A stretch of 64,000 nt of DNA from Thermomonospora echinospora (GTDB lineage Bacteria; Actinomycetota; Actinomycetes; Streptosporangiales; Streptosporangiaceae), in the NCBI RefSeq assembly GCF_900108175.1, contig NZ_FNVO01000006.1, positions 62,001-126,000 on the forward strand, given 5' to 3'. This document shows, piece by piece, positions 32,243 to 41,321 of the stretch (its first letter is position 1; every line of letters starts with the position of its first letter). Under the pieces are notes generated by a model that ran no database searches, was not told the DNA's origin, and was given only the letters and a program-made list of their open reading frames with translations. A program made the translations under genes and the position numbers.

Positions 32243-33274
32243 TCAGCCGAGCTTGCGGGCCTTCTCGATGGTCTGGGCGAGGTTCTCCAGCAGGGGTGCG
32301 GCGCCCGCGTACGAGAAGCGGGGCACCGGGTCCCACGGGGCGATCTGGCCCGCCTTGACGGCGGGGAGTTCCTTCCAGGCCGGCTTGGCGGTGAGGTCGG
32401 CGGGCTGCAGCGCGGTGCCCCGGTTGTCGAGCAGGATCACGTCGGCGTCGTACTTGTCGGCGTTCTCCCAGCTCAGCTCCTCGAAGTGGCCGCCCTCCCC
32501 GGGCTTGTCCGGCACCACGACGGGCACGCCGAGCTCGGTGAAGTACACCAGGTCGGTGTTGACCTTCGGGTTCGACACGTACAGCAGGTCAGGGCTTGCG
32601 GAGGCGGCCAGGACCTTGAGTCCCGGGTTGCGCTCGACGGCCTTGCGCACGGCCTCGGCGGCCTTCTCGAACCGGGCCTTGGCCTGGGCGACCTTCGGGG
32701 CGTTCAGGTCGGCGCCGAGGGATGCGGCCAGCTCCGCGTAGCGCTCGATCGGCTGGGTCAGGAGGACCCGGGCGGTGCCGATGGCCACGCTGGGGGCCAG
32801 CCGCAGGATCTTGTCCTTGCTCTCGTCGGGCACGTACCAGAGCGCTCCCGGGTCGTACATGTGGGTGACGAGCAGATCGGGACGCAGGGCCGCGTACTTC
32901 TCGATGTTGAACTCGCCCCAGGCGTTGCCGATGACGGTGACCTTCCCGGCGTCCAGGTCGCCGGCCTGGGGTTCGAGCGTGCCGTCCTTGCGGGTGGTCT
33001 CGCCGAAGACGCCGACGATCTGCCGGTCGAGACCGAAGTCGATCAGGGCCGCCGCTGTGCCGGTGAAGGCGACGACGCGCGACGGGACGGCGTCGGCGGT
33101 GACCGGCGTCTTGCGGTCGTCGGTGAACGACCAGGGGCCGCCCTTGGCCGGGGACGCCGAGGAGGATCCCTCTTCCCCGGTCCCGCAGCCGGTGAGCAGC
33201 ACGCCGAAAGCGGTGGCGCCCAGGGCCAGCAGGCCGCGGCGGGACATGGGGACGGCGGTCGGGGGGTGCGGCAT
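32243..33274 (-). CDS. Iron-siderophore ABC transporter substrate-binding lipoprotein, 343 aa
   Basis: FepB/FhuD-type periplasmic binding protein. N-terminus: twin-arginine-like SRRGLLALG, then hydrophobic core and lipobox LLTGC, so it is exported and lipid-anchored. The mature part has the helical-backbone fold signs: RVVAFTGTAAALIDFGLDRQIVGVFG and PDLLVTHMYDPGALWYVPDES. Start ATG 33274 with AGGAAG 8 bases upstream. It is divergent from the two permease genes, and a palindromic iron box lies between them, so iron starvation should induce both sides. The ferric siderophore bound cannot be told. Confidence 0.88.
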   Translation of the reverse strand: MPHPPTAVPMSRRGLLALGATAFGVLLTGCGTGEEGSSSASPAKGGPWSFTDDRKTPVTADAVPSRVVAFTGTAAALIDFGLDRQIVGVFGETTRKDGTLEPQAGDLDAGKVTVIGNAWGEFNIEKYAALRPDLLVTHMYDPGALWYVPDESKDKILRLAPSVAIGTARVLLTQPIERYAELAASLGADLNAPKVAQAKARFEKAAEAVRKAVERNPGLKVLAASASPDLLYVSNPKVNTDLVYFTELGVPVVVPDKPGEGGHFEELSWENADKYDADVILLDNRGTALQPADLTAKPAWKELPAVKAGQIAPWDPVPRFSYAGAAPLLENLAQTIEKARKLG

Positions 33275-33341
33275 CGCTTCGTCTTCCTGTTATCACGGAC
33301 GCCCTCTGAGGCCAGGGCATCCCAATGAGGTGAGTTATACC

Positions 33342-33363
33342 TAACTTAGGCTAGCCTAAGCTA
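33342..33363. promoter_or_regulatory. Iron box (DtxR/IdeR-type operator)
   Basis: TAACTTAGGCTAGCCTAAGCTA contains the perfect 16-bp palindrome CTTAGGCTAGCCTAAG at 33345-33360. This closely fits the IdeR/DmdR consensus (TTAGGTTAGGCTAACCTAA). It sits between the divergent binding-protein and permease genes and should repress both when iron is replete. Confidence 0.85.
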
Positions 33364-33418
33364 AATGATCGTCACGGATGGGGCGGCATCGCGGCCCGCG
33401 TCTGCACAGGAGGCCACC

Positions 33419-34474
33419 GTGTCCGCCCCTGCCAGCGCCCAGGAGCTGGAGCCGAGGTCCTCCGGCGAACGGCCGCCGGCGGCGCGCACCGCGCTGCGTG
33501 CGGCCGGGCTGGTGGGCTCCCTGCTCGTCCTGCTCGCCGTCCTGACGCTCAGCATCGGGGTCGGAGCCAGGCAACTGTCGCCCGGCGAGGTGTGGCAGGG
33601 GCTCGTCGACAGCCAGTCCGCCGCCCACGCCGTGGTGCACCAGATGCGGCTGCCGCGCACCCTGCTCGGGCTCCTCGCCGGAGCGGCACTGGGCCTGGCC
33701 GGCGGCGTGATGCAGGCGCTGACCCGCAACCCGCTCGCCGACCCCGGCCTGCTGGGGATCAACGCGGGCGCGGCGGCGGCGGTGGCCTCGGCGGGGGCCT
33801 TCCTCGGAGTGGCCACCTTCGACGGCTACGTGTGGTTCGCCCTGGCCGGAACGGCCACCGTCGCGGCGCTGGTCTACGCGGTGGGCGGCGGGCGCGGGGC
33901 GACCCCGGCCCGGCTGGCGCTCGCCGGTGCGGCGCTCAACGCCGCGCTCTACTCGTACGTGAGCGCGGTCATGCTGCTGGAGGCTGCCTCGCTGGAGAGG
34001 ATGCGCTTCTGGACGGTGGGTTCGCTGGCCAGCGCACAGTCCACGACGGTGGTCAAGGTGCTGCCGTTCATCGCGGTGGGCCTGGTGCTCGCCCTGGCCC
34101 TGGCCCGGCCGCTCAACGCCCTCGCACTCGGCGACGACTCGGCCCGGGCTCTGGGCGCCCGCCCCGCCCTGGTCCGCACGGCCGCCATCGCGGCGGTGAC
34201 GCTGCTGTGCGGCGCGGCCACCGCGGCCTGCGGGCCGATCGTCTTCGTCGGCCTGATGGTGCCCCATCTCGTACGGGCGCTGACCGGTCCGGACCTGCGC
34301 TGGATGTTCCCCTACTGCGCGGTGCTGGCACCGGTGCTCCTGCTGGGGGCGGACGTGCTCGGCCGGGTGCTCGCCCGGCCGGGCGAGCTGCAGGTGGGCA
34401 TCGTGACGGCGGTGCTGGGCGGCCCGTTCTTCCTGTACTTCGTGAACCGGGCCAAGATGGTGGGCCGCTCATGA
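33419..34474 (+). CDS. FecCD-family iron-siderophore permease, 351 aa
   Basis: Polytopic membrane protein of the FepD/BtuC family: about ten hydrophobic helices, the motif LRLPRTLLGLLAGAALGLAGG (in two parts: MRLPRTLLGLLAG and AALGLAGGVMQALTRNPLADP), and GPIVFVGLMVPHLVR near the C-terminus, the coupling region for the ATPase. GTG 33419 is preferred over the upstream ATG at 33365 because AGGAGG is placed 5 bases before it. Its stop overlaps the second permease start (ATGA). The two form the heterodimeric channel. Confidence 0.9.
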   Translation: MSAPASAQELEPRSSGERPPAARTALRAAGLVGSLLVLLAVLTLSIGVGARQLSPGEVWQGLVDSQSAAHAVVHQMRLPRTLLGLLAGAALGLAGGVMQALTRNPLADPGLLGINAGAAAAVASAGAFLGVATFDGYVWFALAGTATVAALVYAVGGGRGATPARLALAGAALNAALYSYVSAVMLLEAASLERMRFWTVGSLASAQSTTVVKVLPFIAVGLVLALALARPLNALALGDDSARALGARPALVRTAAIAAVTLLCGAATAACGPIVFVGLMVPHLVRALTGPDLRWMFPYCAVLAPVLLLGADVLGRVLARPGELQVGIVTAVLGGPFFLYFVNRAKMVGRS

Positions 34475-35499
34475 ACGTCGTGCGTTTGGCGGGCGGCCGC
34501 TCGGTGCTGCTGCGCCCACGGGCGGCGGCCGTGGGAACGGGCCTCGTACTGCTGGCGGCGGCCATCGGCGTCGTCTCGATCGGCAGCGGCGACTACCCGA
34601 TGAGCCCGGCGGAGGTCGTACGGACCCTCACGGGCGGCGGCGACCCCGCCCAGCACTTCATCGTCAACGAGCTCCGGCTGCCCCGCGTGGTCACCGCCCT
34701 GCTCGTCGGCGCCGCCCTGGGCCTGGCCGGGGCGCTCTTCCAGTCGCTGACGCGCAATCCCCTGGGCAGTCCCGACATCCTCGGGTTCACCCAGGGAGCG
34801 GCGGCCGGGGCGTTCCTGGCGGTGGTCCTGGGAGGCGGCAGCCTGGCGCTGGCGGGCGGCGCGATGGCCGGAGGCGTCCTCACCGGCGTCGTGATCTACG
34901 CCCTGGCGTCGCGGGGCGGCCTGCACGGGTACCGGCTCGTGCTGACCGGCATCGGGTGCACCGCCATCCTCACCGGCGTCAACGGCTACCTGCTGACCAG
35001 GGCCCAGCTCATGGACGCGGCGCGCGCCATGCTGTGGTTCACCGGCAGCCTCGACGGCCGGGGCTGGGAGGAGGCCGTTCCGCTGCTCGCCGGGATGGCC
35101 GTGCTGGTGCCGGTGGTGCTGCTGGGCTGCGGGCGTGCCCTGCCGGTGCTGGAGATGGGCGACGATCTGGCCAGCGGCCTGGGCGTACGGGTCCGGCGCC
35201 TGCGTCTGGTCCTGCTGGCGGCGGCGGTGCTGCTCACCTCTCTGGCGGCGGCGGCCGCCGGGCCGGTGGCCTTCGTGGCGCTCACCGCGCCCCAGGTGGC
35301 CAGGCGGATGACCAAGGCACCGGGGCCGAACCCGCTCGTGTCGATGTGCACGGGCGCCGCCCTGCTCGTCGGCGCCGACTGGGCCGCGCAGCGGCTGTTC
35401 GCCGGCCACCAGTTGCCGGTCGGCGTGCTGACGGGCCTGCTCGGCGGCGGCTATCTGGTCTGGCTGCTCATCGTCCAGCGCAGAAGCGGCCGGATATGA
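34471..35499 (+). CDS. FecCD-family iron-siderophore permease, 342 aa
   Basis: Second permease, FepG-like. It has the same marks as its partner: LRLPRVVTALLVGAALG, LFQSLTRNPLGSPDILGF and GPVAFVALTAPQVARR. Translationally coupled by ATGA with the first permease, and 56 bases before the FhuF-like gene. No ATP-binding subunit follows; the required FepC-type ATPase must be encoded elsewhere or supplied by another uptake system. Confidence 0.9.
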   Translation: MNVVRLAGGRSVLLRPRAAAVGTGLVLLAAAIGVVSIGSGDYPMSPAEVVRTLTGGGDPAQHFIVNELRLPRVVTALLVGAALGLAGALFQSLTRNPLGSPDILGFTQGAAAGAFLAVVLGGGSLALAGGAMAGGVLTGVVIYALASRGGLHGYRLVLTGIGCTAILTGVNGYLLTRAQLMDAARAMLWFTGSLDGRGWEEAVPLLAGMAVLVPVVLLGCGRALPVLEMGDDLASGLGVRVRRLRLVLLAAAVLLTSLAAAAAGPVAFVALTAPQVARRMTKAPGPNPLVSMCTGAALLVGADWAAQRLFAGHQLPVGVLTGLLGGGYLVWLLIVQRRSGRI

Positions 35500-35555
35500 G
35501 GCGTAAGCACGGGCTCACGGCACGGCCTGAATCGATCTCATCTGTGGGAGAGGGA

Positions 35556-36380
35556 ATGACCATCGAGGTTCATCAGGATTCCAGGAGCACCCCGGATCCG
35601 CGTGCGGCCGATGCCTGGGAGCCCGCCCCTGGGCCGGCGTCGGCGGACCCGAGCGTCTGCGGCGGCGAGGCTCCGTTGGACGTTCTCTCCCAGCACCTGG
35701 CGAGGCAGGCGGCGGAGCTGGGAGGCGCGCTCGGGGTGCTGCCGGAACTGGTCGCCGACGACCCCGCGCAGTGGTCCCGCGCCGCCGAACTGGCACACGA
35801 GCCGTATGAAGGGCTGCTCGCCCTGGTGAACGAGACGGCGGACCGGTGGAACGCGCCACCGCATGTGGCGGCGGCGCTGCTGTGGAAGACGTACGGATAC
35901 TGGCACACGCTCCCGATGGCCCTGGGCTGGGCGCTGAACCGGCGGGTGCCGCTGATGGGCTTCGCCGACACGCTGGTCAGGCCGTCGGCGGAGGGCCTGA
36001 CGATCGCCGCGGCCAAAGTGACCGTCGCGGTCCTTCCCGACGATCCCCTGGCCGGCGCCCCCGGCACGGTCGTCGTCTGTGACCTGGCGGCGGCCATCCG
36101 GGACGCGCTCATCGACGGCCAGCGCCCGGTGATCCGCGCCTTGGGCGCACTGGCCAGGATCGGTGAGCGAACCCTGTGGGGCTCCACCGCCGAGGCGCTC
36201 GCCCGCCCGATCCTCTCCCTGCGCTCCTACGACGAAGCGGCGGCGCTGCTGGACCGGATCGGGCCGCCCGTGGCCGGCCTCCTCACCCCGGACGGCGACG
36301 GCTACCGCCGCCGCACCTGCTGCCTGTGGGTCGCCCTCCCCGACACCGACCCCTGCGTCACCTGCTGCGTCCGCCGGTGA
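35556..36380 (+). CDS. FhuF-like ferric-siderophore reductase, (2Fe-2S) C-terminal motif, 274 aa
   Basis: The C-terminus CCLWVALPDTDPCVTCCVRR carries the FhuF motif C-C-x10-C-x2-C, which binds a 2Fe-2S cluster and reduces iron in the imported siderophore, freeing it. The rest is the helical FhuF-like domain. Start ATG 35556 with GGAGAGGG upstream. It follows the permease genes and is probably co-transcribed with them under the iron box. Cytoplasmic by sequence. Confidence 0.85.
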   Translation: MTIEVHQDSRSTPDPRAADAWEPAPGPASADPSVCGGEAPLDVLSQHLARQAAELGGALGVLPELVADDPAQWSRAAELAHEPYEGLLALVNETADRWNAPPHVAAALLWKTYGYWHTLPMALGWALNRRVPLMGFADTLVRPSAEGLTIAAAKVTVAVLPDDPLAGAPGTVVVCDLAAAIRDALIDGQRPVIRALGALARIGERTLWGSTAEALARPILSLRSYDEAAALLDRIGPPVAGLLTPDGDGYRRRTCCLWVALPDTDPCVTCCVRR

Positions 36381-36417
36381 ACCGCCCGGGCGAGCCGACC
36401 GTCCCTGCCCGGGCGGT
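36381..36417. terminator. Bidirectional hairpin terminator
   Basis: Perfect 11-bp inverted repeat (ACCGCCCGGGC / GCCCGGGCGGT) with a 15-base loop, between the convergent FhuF-like and luciferase-like genes. Confidence 0.75.
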
Positions 36418-36432
36418 GGGCGTACGCGGTCG

Positions 36433-37425
36433 TCAGAACCAGTTCTCGGCGAGGAGCTCGAACGACTTCATGCGGTCGGCGGGGTCGTAGGCGTAGGTGG
36501 CGACGATCAGTTCGTCGACGTCCGTGCGGCCGACGAAATCCTCAAGCGTCCCCACCACGGCCTTCGGGTCGCCGACGGCCTGGAAGCGGAGCATGGAGTC
36601 GGCGAAGGCGCTGTCCGCCACAGAGGCGGGGTCAACCGGCGGCTGCAGCCCGCGCCGCCGGCCACGGCGGACGTCCAGGAACATCTGCTGGACGGTCGTC
36701 CACTGCCGCCGCGCCTCCTCCTCGGTGGGCATCATCATGACGTTGAAGCCGGCCATGACGTACGGCTCGCCGATCTGCGCGGTAGGCGCCGACGCGTTGA
36801 ACACCTCTCGGTAGAGCTCGATGGCTTCCATCACCTGCTCGGGGGCGAAGTGCGAGGCCACCGCGAACGGCAGTCCGAGCTGTCCGGCGATGGAGGCGCC
36901 GCTCACCGTGGAGCCCAGGACCCAGATCGGCACGTTGGTCCCGGCCGACACGGCGGAGAAGATCGGCGCGCTGCGGGCCGTCCCCCGGTCGCCGAACCAG
37001 CCCTGCAAGTCGAAGATGTCGTTGGCGAACGACTGCGGGTCCGCGCTGGAACGGGACAGGGCCTGGGCGGTCATCGGGTCGGTGCCGGGTGCGCGTCCCA
37101 GCCCCAGGTCGATGCGGTCGCCGAACATGTTCGCCAGCGTCCCGTACTGCTCGGCGACCATCAGCGGTGCGTGGTTCGGCAGCATCACGCCGCCCGCGCC
37201 CACCCTGATCCGTTCGGTCACCGCCGCCGCCCGGCCGATCAGCAGCGACGACGCGCTCGCCGCCAGCCCCGCGGTGTTGTGGTGCTCGGCGTACCACAGC
37301 CTGCGGTAACCCAGCCGGTCGGCCTGCCGCGCCGCCTCCATCGACGCGGCGATGCCGTCGGCGGCGGTCGCGCCCTCCGGAATGGAGACCAGATCCAGAA
37401 TGCTCAACGGAACGTGACGTGACAC
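36433..37425 (-). CDS. LLM-class flavin-dependent oxidoreductase, 330 aa
   Basis: Bacterial-luciferase-like (LLM) protein of the alkanal-monooxygenase-like subgroup: PLSILDLVSIPEG at the N-terminus, WYAEHHN (residues about 44-50), GAGGVMLPNHAPLMVAEQYG (in parts), and GLGRAPGTDP are all hallmarks. Length 330 is typical. A flavin- or F420-dependent oxidoreductase is expected; substrate unknown. GTG 37425 is preceded by AAAGGA. Single gene, convergent with the iron locus. Confidence 0.88.
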   Translation of the reverse strand: MSRHVPLSILDLVSIPEGATAADGIAASMEAARQADRLGYRRLWYAEHHNTAGLAASASSLLIGRAAAVTERIRVGAGGVMLPNHAPLMVAEQYGTLANMFGDRIDLGLGRAPGTDPMTAQALSRSSADPQSFANDIFDLQGWFGDRGTARSAPIFSAVSAGTNVPIWVLGSTVSGASIAGQLGLPFAVASHFAPEQVMEAIELYREVFNASAPTAQIGEPYVMAGFNVMMMPTEEEARRQWTTVQQMFLDVRRGRRRGLQPPVDPASVADSAFADSMLRFQAVGDPKAVVGTLEDFVGRTDVDELIVATYAYDPADRMKSFELLAENWF

Positions 37426-37591
37426 CGCGTTCCTTTCTTCTCACCGTGGGAGCAATGAACCTGGAACCCAACCCGCGAACTCACCCGCTTATTCCCAGGC
37501 CATCGAATGCGGTCCCCCACGGTGCACCGCCCTCGCTCCCTGACGGTTCCGCCAGGATCGGCACCGACCTCCTACCGTGACACCGCGGCCG

Positions 37592-39169
37592 TCACCTCCA
37601 CCAGCGGCACTCCCACGACACCCCGGCCGCACCGTTCGGGGAGAAGTACACGACGCCCGACTCGTCCTCGTCGCAGCCACCCGTGCGGGTCACTGTGACG
37701 TACGCGGACGCGCCCGCCGACAAGGTGCCGCCGCCCCCCGCTCTGACCGGTCCCCGCGTCCCCCGGACGCTCCACCGGACCGTGCCGCCCCGCGCGGTGA
37801 CGCGAATGGAGCAGGAGTCCTGGCCCCTGTCCATCCGGCAGCCGCCGACCTCCAGGGTCCCCCGTGCCGGCGGCGAGGGTGGGGGCGGGCCGGGGCGCGG
37901 CGGCGCCGGAGTCCTCGTCGGGGCGCTCGTCGGGGCGCTCGCCGAGGCCGTGGGCGAGGGACTGGGCGAACCGGTGGTCGGCGACGCCGACGGCGAGGTC
38001 GGGCTCTCCGACGGGCTGCGGTCATCCGGGGTCGGCGATCTTCTCGGGGTCTCCGGCGGGCCCGGGTCGCCGCTCTCGCCCGAGGGAACGGACGTCCCCG
38101 GCCGGGGATCGCCGATCGCCGCGCTCTCCGAGCCGCCGGGCAGCAGCCAGAACGCTCCGCCCACCACCATGACCACCGCGGCGGCGACCGCCAGCAGCGG
38201 CAGCAGCCGCGACGCGCGCCGTCGGGGGGCTGCGGCGGCCGGGTGGGCGGCGGGCGCGTCCAACGGCAGCGGCCACCCCCACTCGTCGAACGGCTCGGCG
38301 TTTTCGGCCGCCACCGCGCGGGCCTCTTCGCCGCCGGGGCCTGCGGCGGCGCCGATCACCTCGGCGCGCAGCCCGGACGGGACGAGCGCGACCGGCAGCG
38401 CCCGCAGCAGCGACCCGGGGTCCAGCCGGGCACGGTCCTGGGCGCAGATCCGGCACCCCTCCGCCATGTGGGCGTCCACGCCGGCGACGACCTCGGGATC
38501 CAGCGGCCGTCGCTTGCCGATCACCATCGCGGTCACCTCGGGACAGTGCTCGAGCTCGGCGACCGCCGGCACCCGCAGCGCGTCGTACACGGTGGCGAGG
38601 GTCCGTTCCGCCAGCTCCGCCGCCTCGGCCTCGTTGAGGTCGAACACCCCGGCCAGTTCGGAGGACGTCAGGCCGTGCCGCACCAGCAGGTCCACCGCCT
38701 CGCGCTCGCGGTGCCGCAGACCGGCCAACGCACCGTGCACCTGGCGGCGTGTCCCCTTCCGCCGGGCCCGGTCCGACTCGTCCAGGGCCGCGTCCTCGGC
38801 CTCCGGTGCCCGTTCCGGCGGCCGGGCCTCTCCGGTGCGCGGGTCGACGATCCAGCCGTGCTCGGGCCGCCGCCCGTGCCGGTCCCGGGACCGGCGGCGG
38901 CGTAGGCACTCGTTGCGGGCCAGCGCGTACAGCCATGCCCGCAACAGATGCCGCTCGGTCAGCCGTCCGGCATGCGCGCAGGCTGCCAGCAGCGTGTCGC
39001 GCAGCGCGGCCGCGGCCGCCGCCTGGTCCGGCAGCAGCGCGTGGCAGTAGTCGTACAGCCCGGCCGCGTGGTCGTCGTAGACCTGTGTCAGGGCATCGAT
39101 GTCGCCGGCGGCAAGGGCCTGGGCGAGGCGCTGGTCGTCGCCACGGTCGTCACTCGACCATCCGGACAT
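37592..39169 (-). CDS. ECF sigma factor fused to membrane-spanning and extracytoplasmic tail, 525 aa
   Basis: N-terminal sigma-70 ECF module: sigma-2 about residues 20-95 (ALTQVYDDHAAGLYDYC..., ARNECLRRRR) and sigma-4 about 145-195 (LRHREREAVDLLVRHGL, ELAGVFDLNEAEAAELAER). After it comes a segment with His234, Cys239 and Cys242, which resembles the HxxxCxxC of zinc anti-sigma domains but with one extra residue. A single membrane helix follows (about 322-344), then a Pro/Ser/Thr-rich linker (350-440) and a C-terminal beta domain with Cys pairs, probably outside the cell. The whole looks like sigma factor, anti-sigma element and sensor in one polypeptide. Release would require proteolysis; this is inference. 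No separate anti-sigma gene is adjacent. Confidence 0.8.
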   Translation of the reverse strand: MSGWSSDDRGDDQRLAQALAAGDIDALTQVYDDHAAGLYDYCHALLPDQAAAAAALRDTLLAACAHAGRLTERHLLRAWLYALARNECLRRRRSRDRHGRRPEHGWIVDPRTGEARPPERAPEAEDAALDESDRARRKGTRRQVHGALAGLRHREREAVDLLVRHGLTSSELAGVFDLNEAEAAELAERTLATVYDALRVPAVAELEHCPEVTAMVIGKRRPLDPEVVAGVDAHMAEGCRICAQDRARLDPGSLLRALPVALVPSGLRAEVIGAAAGPGGEEARAVAAENAEPFDEWGWPLPLDAPAAHPAAAAPRRRASRLLPLLAVAAAVVMVVGGAFWLLPGGSESAAIGDPRPGTSVPSGESGDPGPPETPRRSPTPDDRSPSESPTSPSASPTTGSPSPSPTASASAPTSAPTRTPAPPRPGPPPPSPPARGTLEVGGCRMDRGQDSCSIRVTARGGTVRWSVRGTRGPVRAGGGGTLSAGASAYVTVTRTGGCDEDESGVVYFSPNGAAGVSWECRWWR

Positions 39170-39742
39170 TCCTGGAAATCTCTCCCGTGCTATGGCACCT
39201 GAGCGGTCATACCCGTCACCGGAGGCGCGGAGATTCGACGTCCCGCTCTCGCCGGGCCCCTATTTAACATGACGACCGATACATCGCGCTCGTTGACACA
39301 AAATTCCAGACAAGCCACACAAATCGGATATACGGTCGGACATCGCCTGCGGGAAGGTCGCCCCTCCGCCGTCACCTGGACTCTTCTTCCGTCACATCCG
39401 TGCGTCCCCGAAGGGCATCTCGCGAGCACAGGACACTTTTACGGAGGTCACAACGGATCGCCGCCCCGGGTCCGACCGTGTCCGGGCGACCCAGTCCAAG
39501 ACCGAACCCCGCGGCCCGGCCGGCGCGGCCGGCTCCAGCGGTGTGCGCGGCGCCCCGCCGGAATGAACGATCACGCTCCGTAAGCGCACGTCATTGTGTT
39601 CGGACAAGTCTGAGTATTGGCATTCTCCATGGAGGAGAATAGCATATCCGCTAATGACGGCCGCCCGGCACGACGATTCCGTATCCACCCTCGGGGGCGT
39701 GGCCCCGCCATCGCCCCGCCGCGGACACTTGGAGCTGGCAGC
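39170..39742. other. 573-bp divergent intergenic region
   Basis: Lies between the fused sigma factor (minus) and the acyl-CoA synthetase-like gene (plus). A 7-bp inverted repeat ATTCTCC-atgga-GGAGAAT at 39622-39640 is a possible operator. The tract 39265-39335 is AT-rich and is the likely promoter of the sigma gene. I see no credible coding sequence. Confidence 0.45.
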
Positions 39743-41290
39743 ATGCGCGCGATCCCCGCCGAACTGGTCAGGCGATACGAAGCCGAAGGCTGGTGGACCC
39801 AGGACACCATCGGGGATCTGCTGGAGCGTGGTCTGCGGTCCGCCGGGCCCGACGCGGCGTTCCGGGTGCATTCGCAGGTGCGGCCATGGTCGGGGACGCT
39901 CGGCGAGGTGGAGGTGGTGGCGCGCAGGCTGGCGGGAGGGCTGCGGGCACGGGGAGTGGGGCCCGGTGACGTGGTGGCGTTCCAGCTGCCGAACTGGATG
40001 GAGGCCGCCGCCGTGTTCTGGGCGTCGGCGTTCCTGGGGGCGGTGGTGGTGCCGATCGTGCACTTCTACGGGCCCAAGGAGGTCGGCTACATCCTCAAGG
40101 CGGTCGAGCCCCGGGTGTTCGTGACGGCCGAGGAGTTCGGGCGGATGCGCTTCTCGGCGGAGCTATGCGCGGACGTGCCCATCGTGGGAGTGGTGGGGCG
40201 CGACTTCGAGGACCTGCTGGACGCCGACCCGATGCCCGGTGTCCTCGCGACCGACCCGGCGGGGCCGGCTCTGATCGCCTTCACCTCGGGCACCACGCGC
40301 CATCCCAAGGGGGTCGTCCACAGCCATCAGACCCTCGGCTTCGAGACGCGCCAACTGGCCGAGCGCTACCCGCCCGACCTGGCCCGCCAGCTCACCTCGG
40401 CCCCGGTGGGGCACTTCATCGGCATGGTGAGCGCCTTCCTGATCCCACTGCTGGACGGCGCGTCGATCAACCTCGCCGACGCCTGGGACCCCGGCCGGGT
40501 GCTGGGCCTGATGAACAGCGACGGGCTCGTCGTGGGGGGCGGCGTGCCCTACTACATCACCAGCCTGCTCGACCATCCCGACTGGACGCCCGAGCATCTG
40601 CAGTACATGCGGTACGCGGGCCTGGGCGGGTCGTCCGTCCCGGTGGCGGTCACCACACGGCTGGCGGGCCTGGGCATCACCGTGTACCGCTCCTACGGCA
40701 GCACCGAGCACCCGTCGATAACGGCCTCCCTGCCCACCGCCCCCGAGCACAAGCGGCTGCACACCGACGGCAAGGCCCTGCCCGGTGTGGAGATCCGGCT
40801 GGGCGAGGACGGCGAGATCATCAGCCGTGGCCCCGACCTGTGCCTGGGATACACCGACCCGGCCCTGACCGAGGCGGCCTTCGACGCCGACGGCTGGTAC
40901 CGCACGGGCGACATCGGCGTGCTGGACGAGGACGGCTATCTCACGATCACCGACCGCAAGTCCGACTTCATCATCCGCGGCGGCGAGAACATCAGCGCGC
41001 TGGAGGTGGAGGAGGTCCTGCTCACCCTGCCGGGCGTCGCGGAGGCCGTCGTGGTGGCCGCCCCCGACGCACGACTGGGTGAGCACGCCGCGGCGGTGGT
41101 ACGGCTCAAGCCCGGCCACCCCGCCCCGACGATGGACCGGTTGCGCGCCCACTTCGACAAGGCGGGCCTGGCCAAGCAGAAGTGGCCGGAAGAACTGCAC
41201 ACGGTGGACGACTTCCCGCGCACCGCCAGCGGCAAGGTCCAGAAGTACGTCCTGCGCCGAGACCTCGCCGCCCGCGGCGCGGTGGGATGA
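39743..41290 (+). CDS. AMP-dependent synthetase/ligase (acyl-CoA synthetase-like), 515 aa
   Basis: ANL-superfamily adenylating enzyme that should activate a carboxylic acid as acyl-AMP and transfer it to CoA. Motifs: P-loop-like FTSGTTRHPKG (near 176-186), RSYGSTEHPS, GWYRTGDIGVLDEDGYLTI (in parts), KSDFIIRGGENIS, and the C-terminal Lys motif RTASGKVQKYVLR. Start ATG 39743 with GGAG upstream. The Ser/Thr variation STEHPS in place of the common TETG may reflect substrate choice. Likely cytoplasmic. Single gene; the convergent gene is an SRPBCC protein. Confidence 0.88.
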   Translation: MRAIPAELVRRYEAEGWWTQDTIGDLLERGLRSAGPDAAFRVHSQVRPWSGTLGEVEVVARRLAGGLRARGVGPGDVVAFQLPNWMEAAAVFWASAFLGAVVVPIVHFYGPKEVGYILKAVEPRVFVTAEEFGRMRFSAELCADVPIVGVVGRDFEDLLDADPMPGVLATDPAGPALIAFTSGTTRHPKGVVHSHQTLGFETRQLAERYPPDLARQLTSAPVGHFIGMVSAFLIPLLDGASINLADAWDPGRVLGLMNSDGLVVGGGVPYYITSLLDHPDWTPEHLQYMRYAGLGGSSVPVAVTTRLAGLGITVYRSYGSTEHPSITASLPTAPEHKRLHTDGKALPGVEIRLGEDGEIISRGPDLCLGYTDPALTEAAFDADGWYRTGDIGVLDEDGYLTITDRKSDFIIRGGENISALEVEEVLLTLPGVAEAVVVAAPDARLGEHAAAVVRLKPGHPAPTMDRLRAHFDKAGLAKQKWPEELHTVDDFPRTASGKVQKYVLRRDLAARGAVG

Positions 41291-41321
41291 CACTTCCCGA
41301 AGAGCCGTCCGGTGCGGTAGC

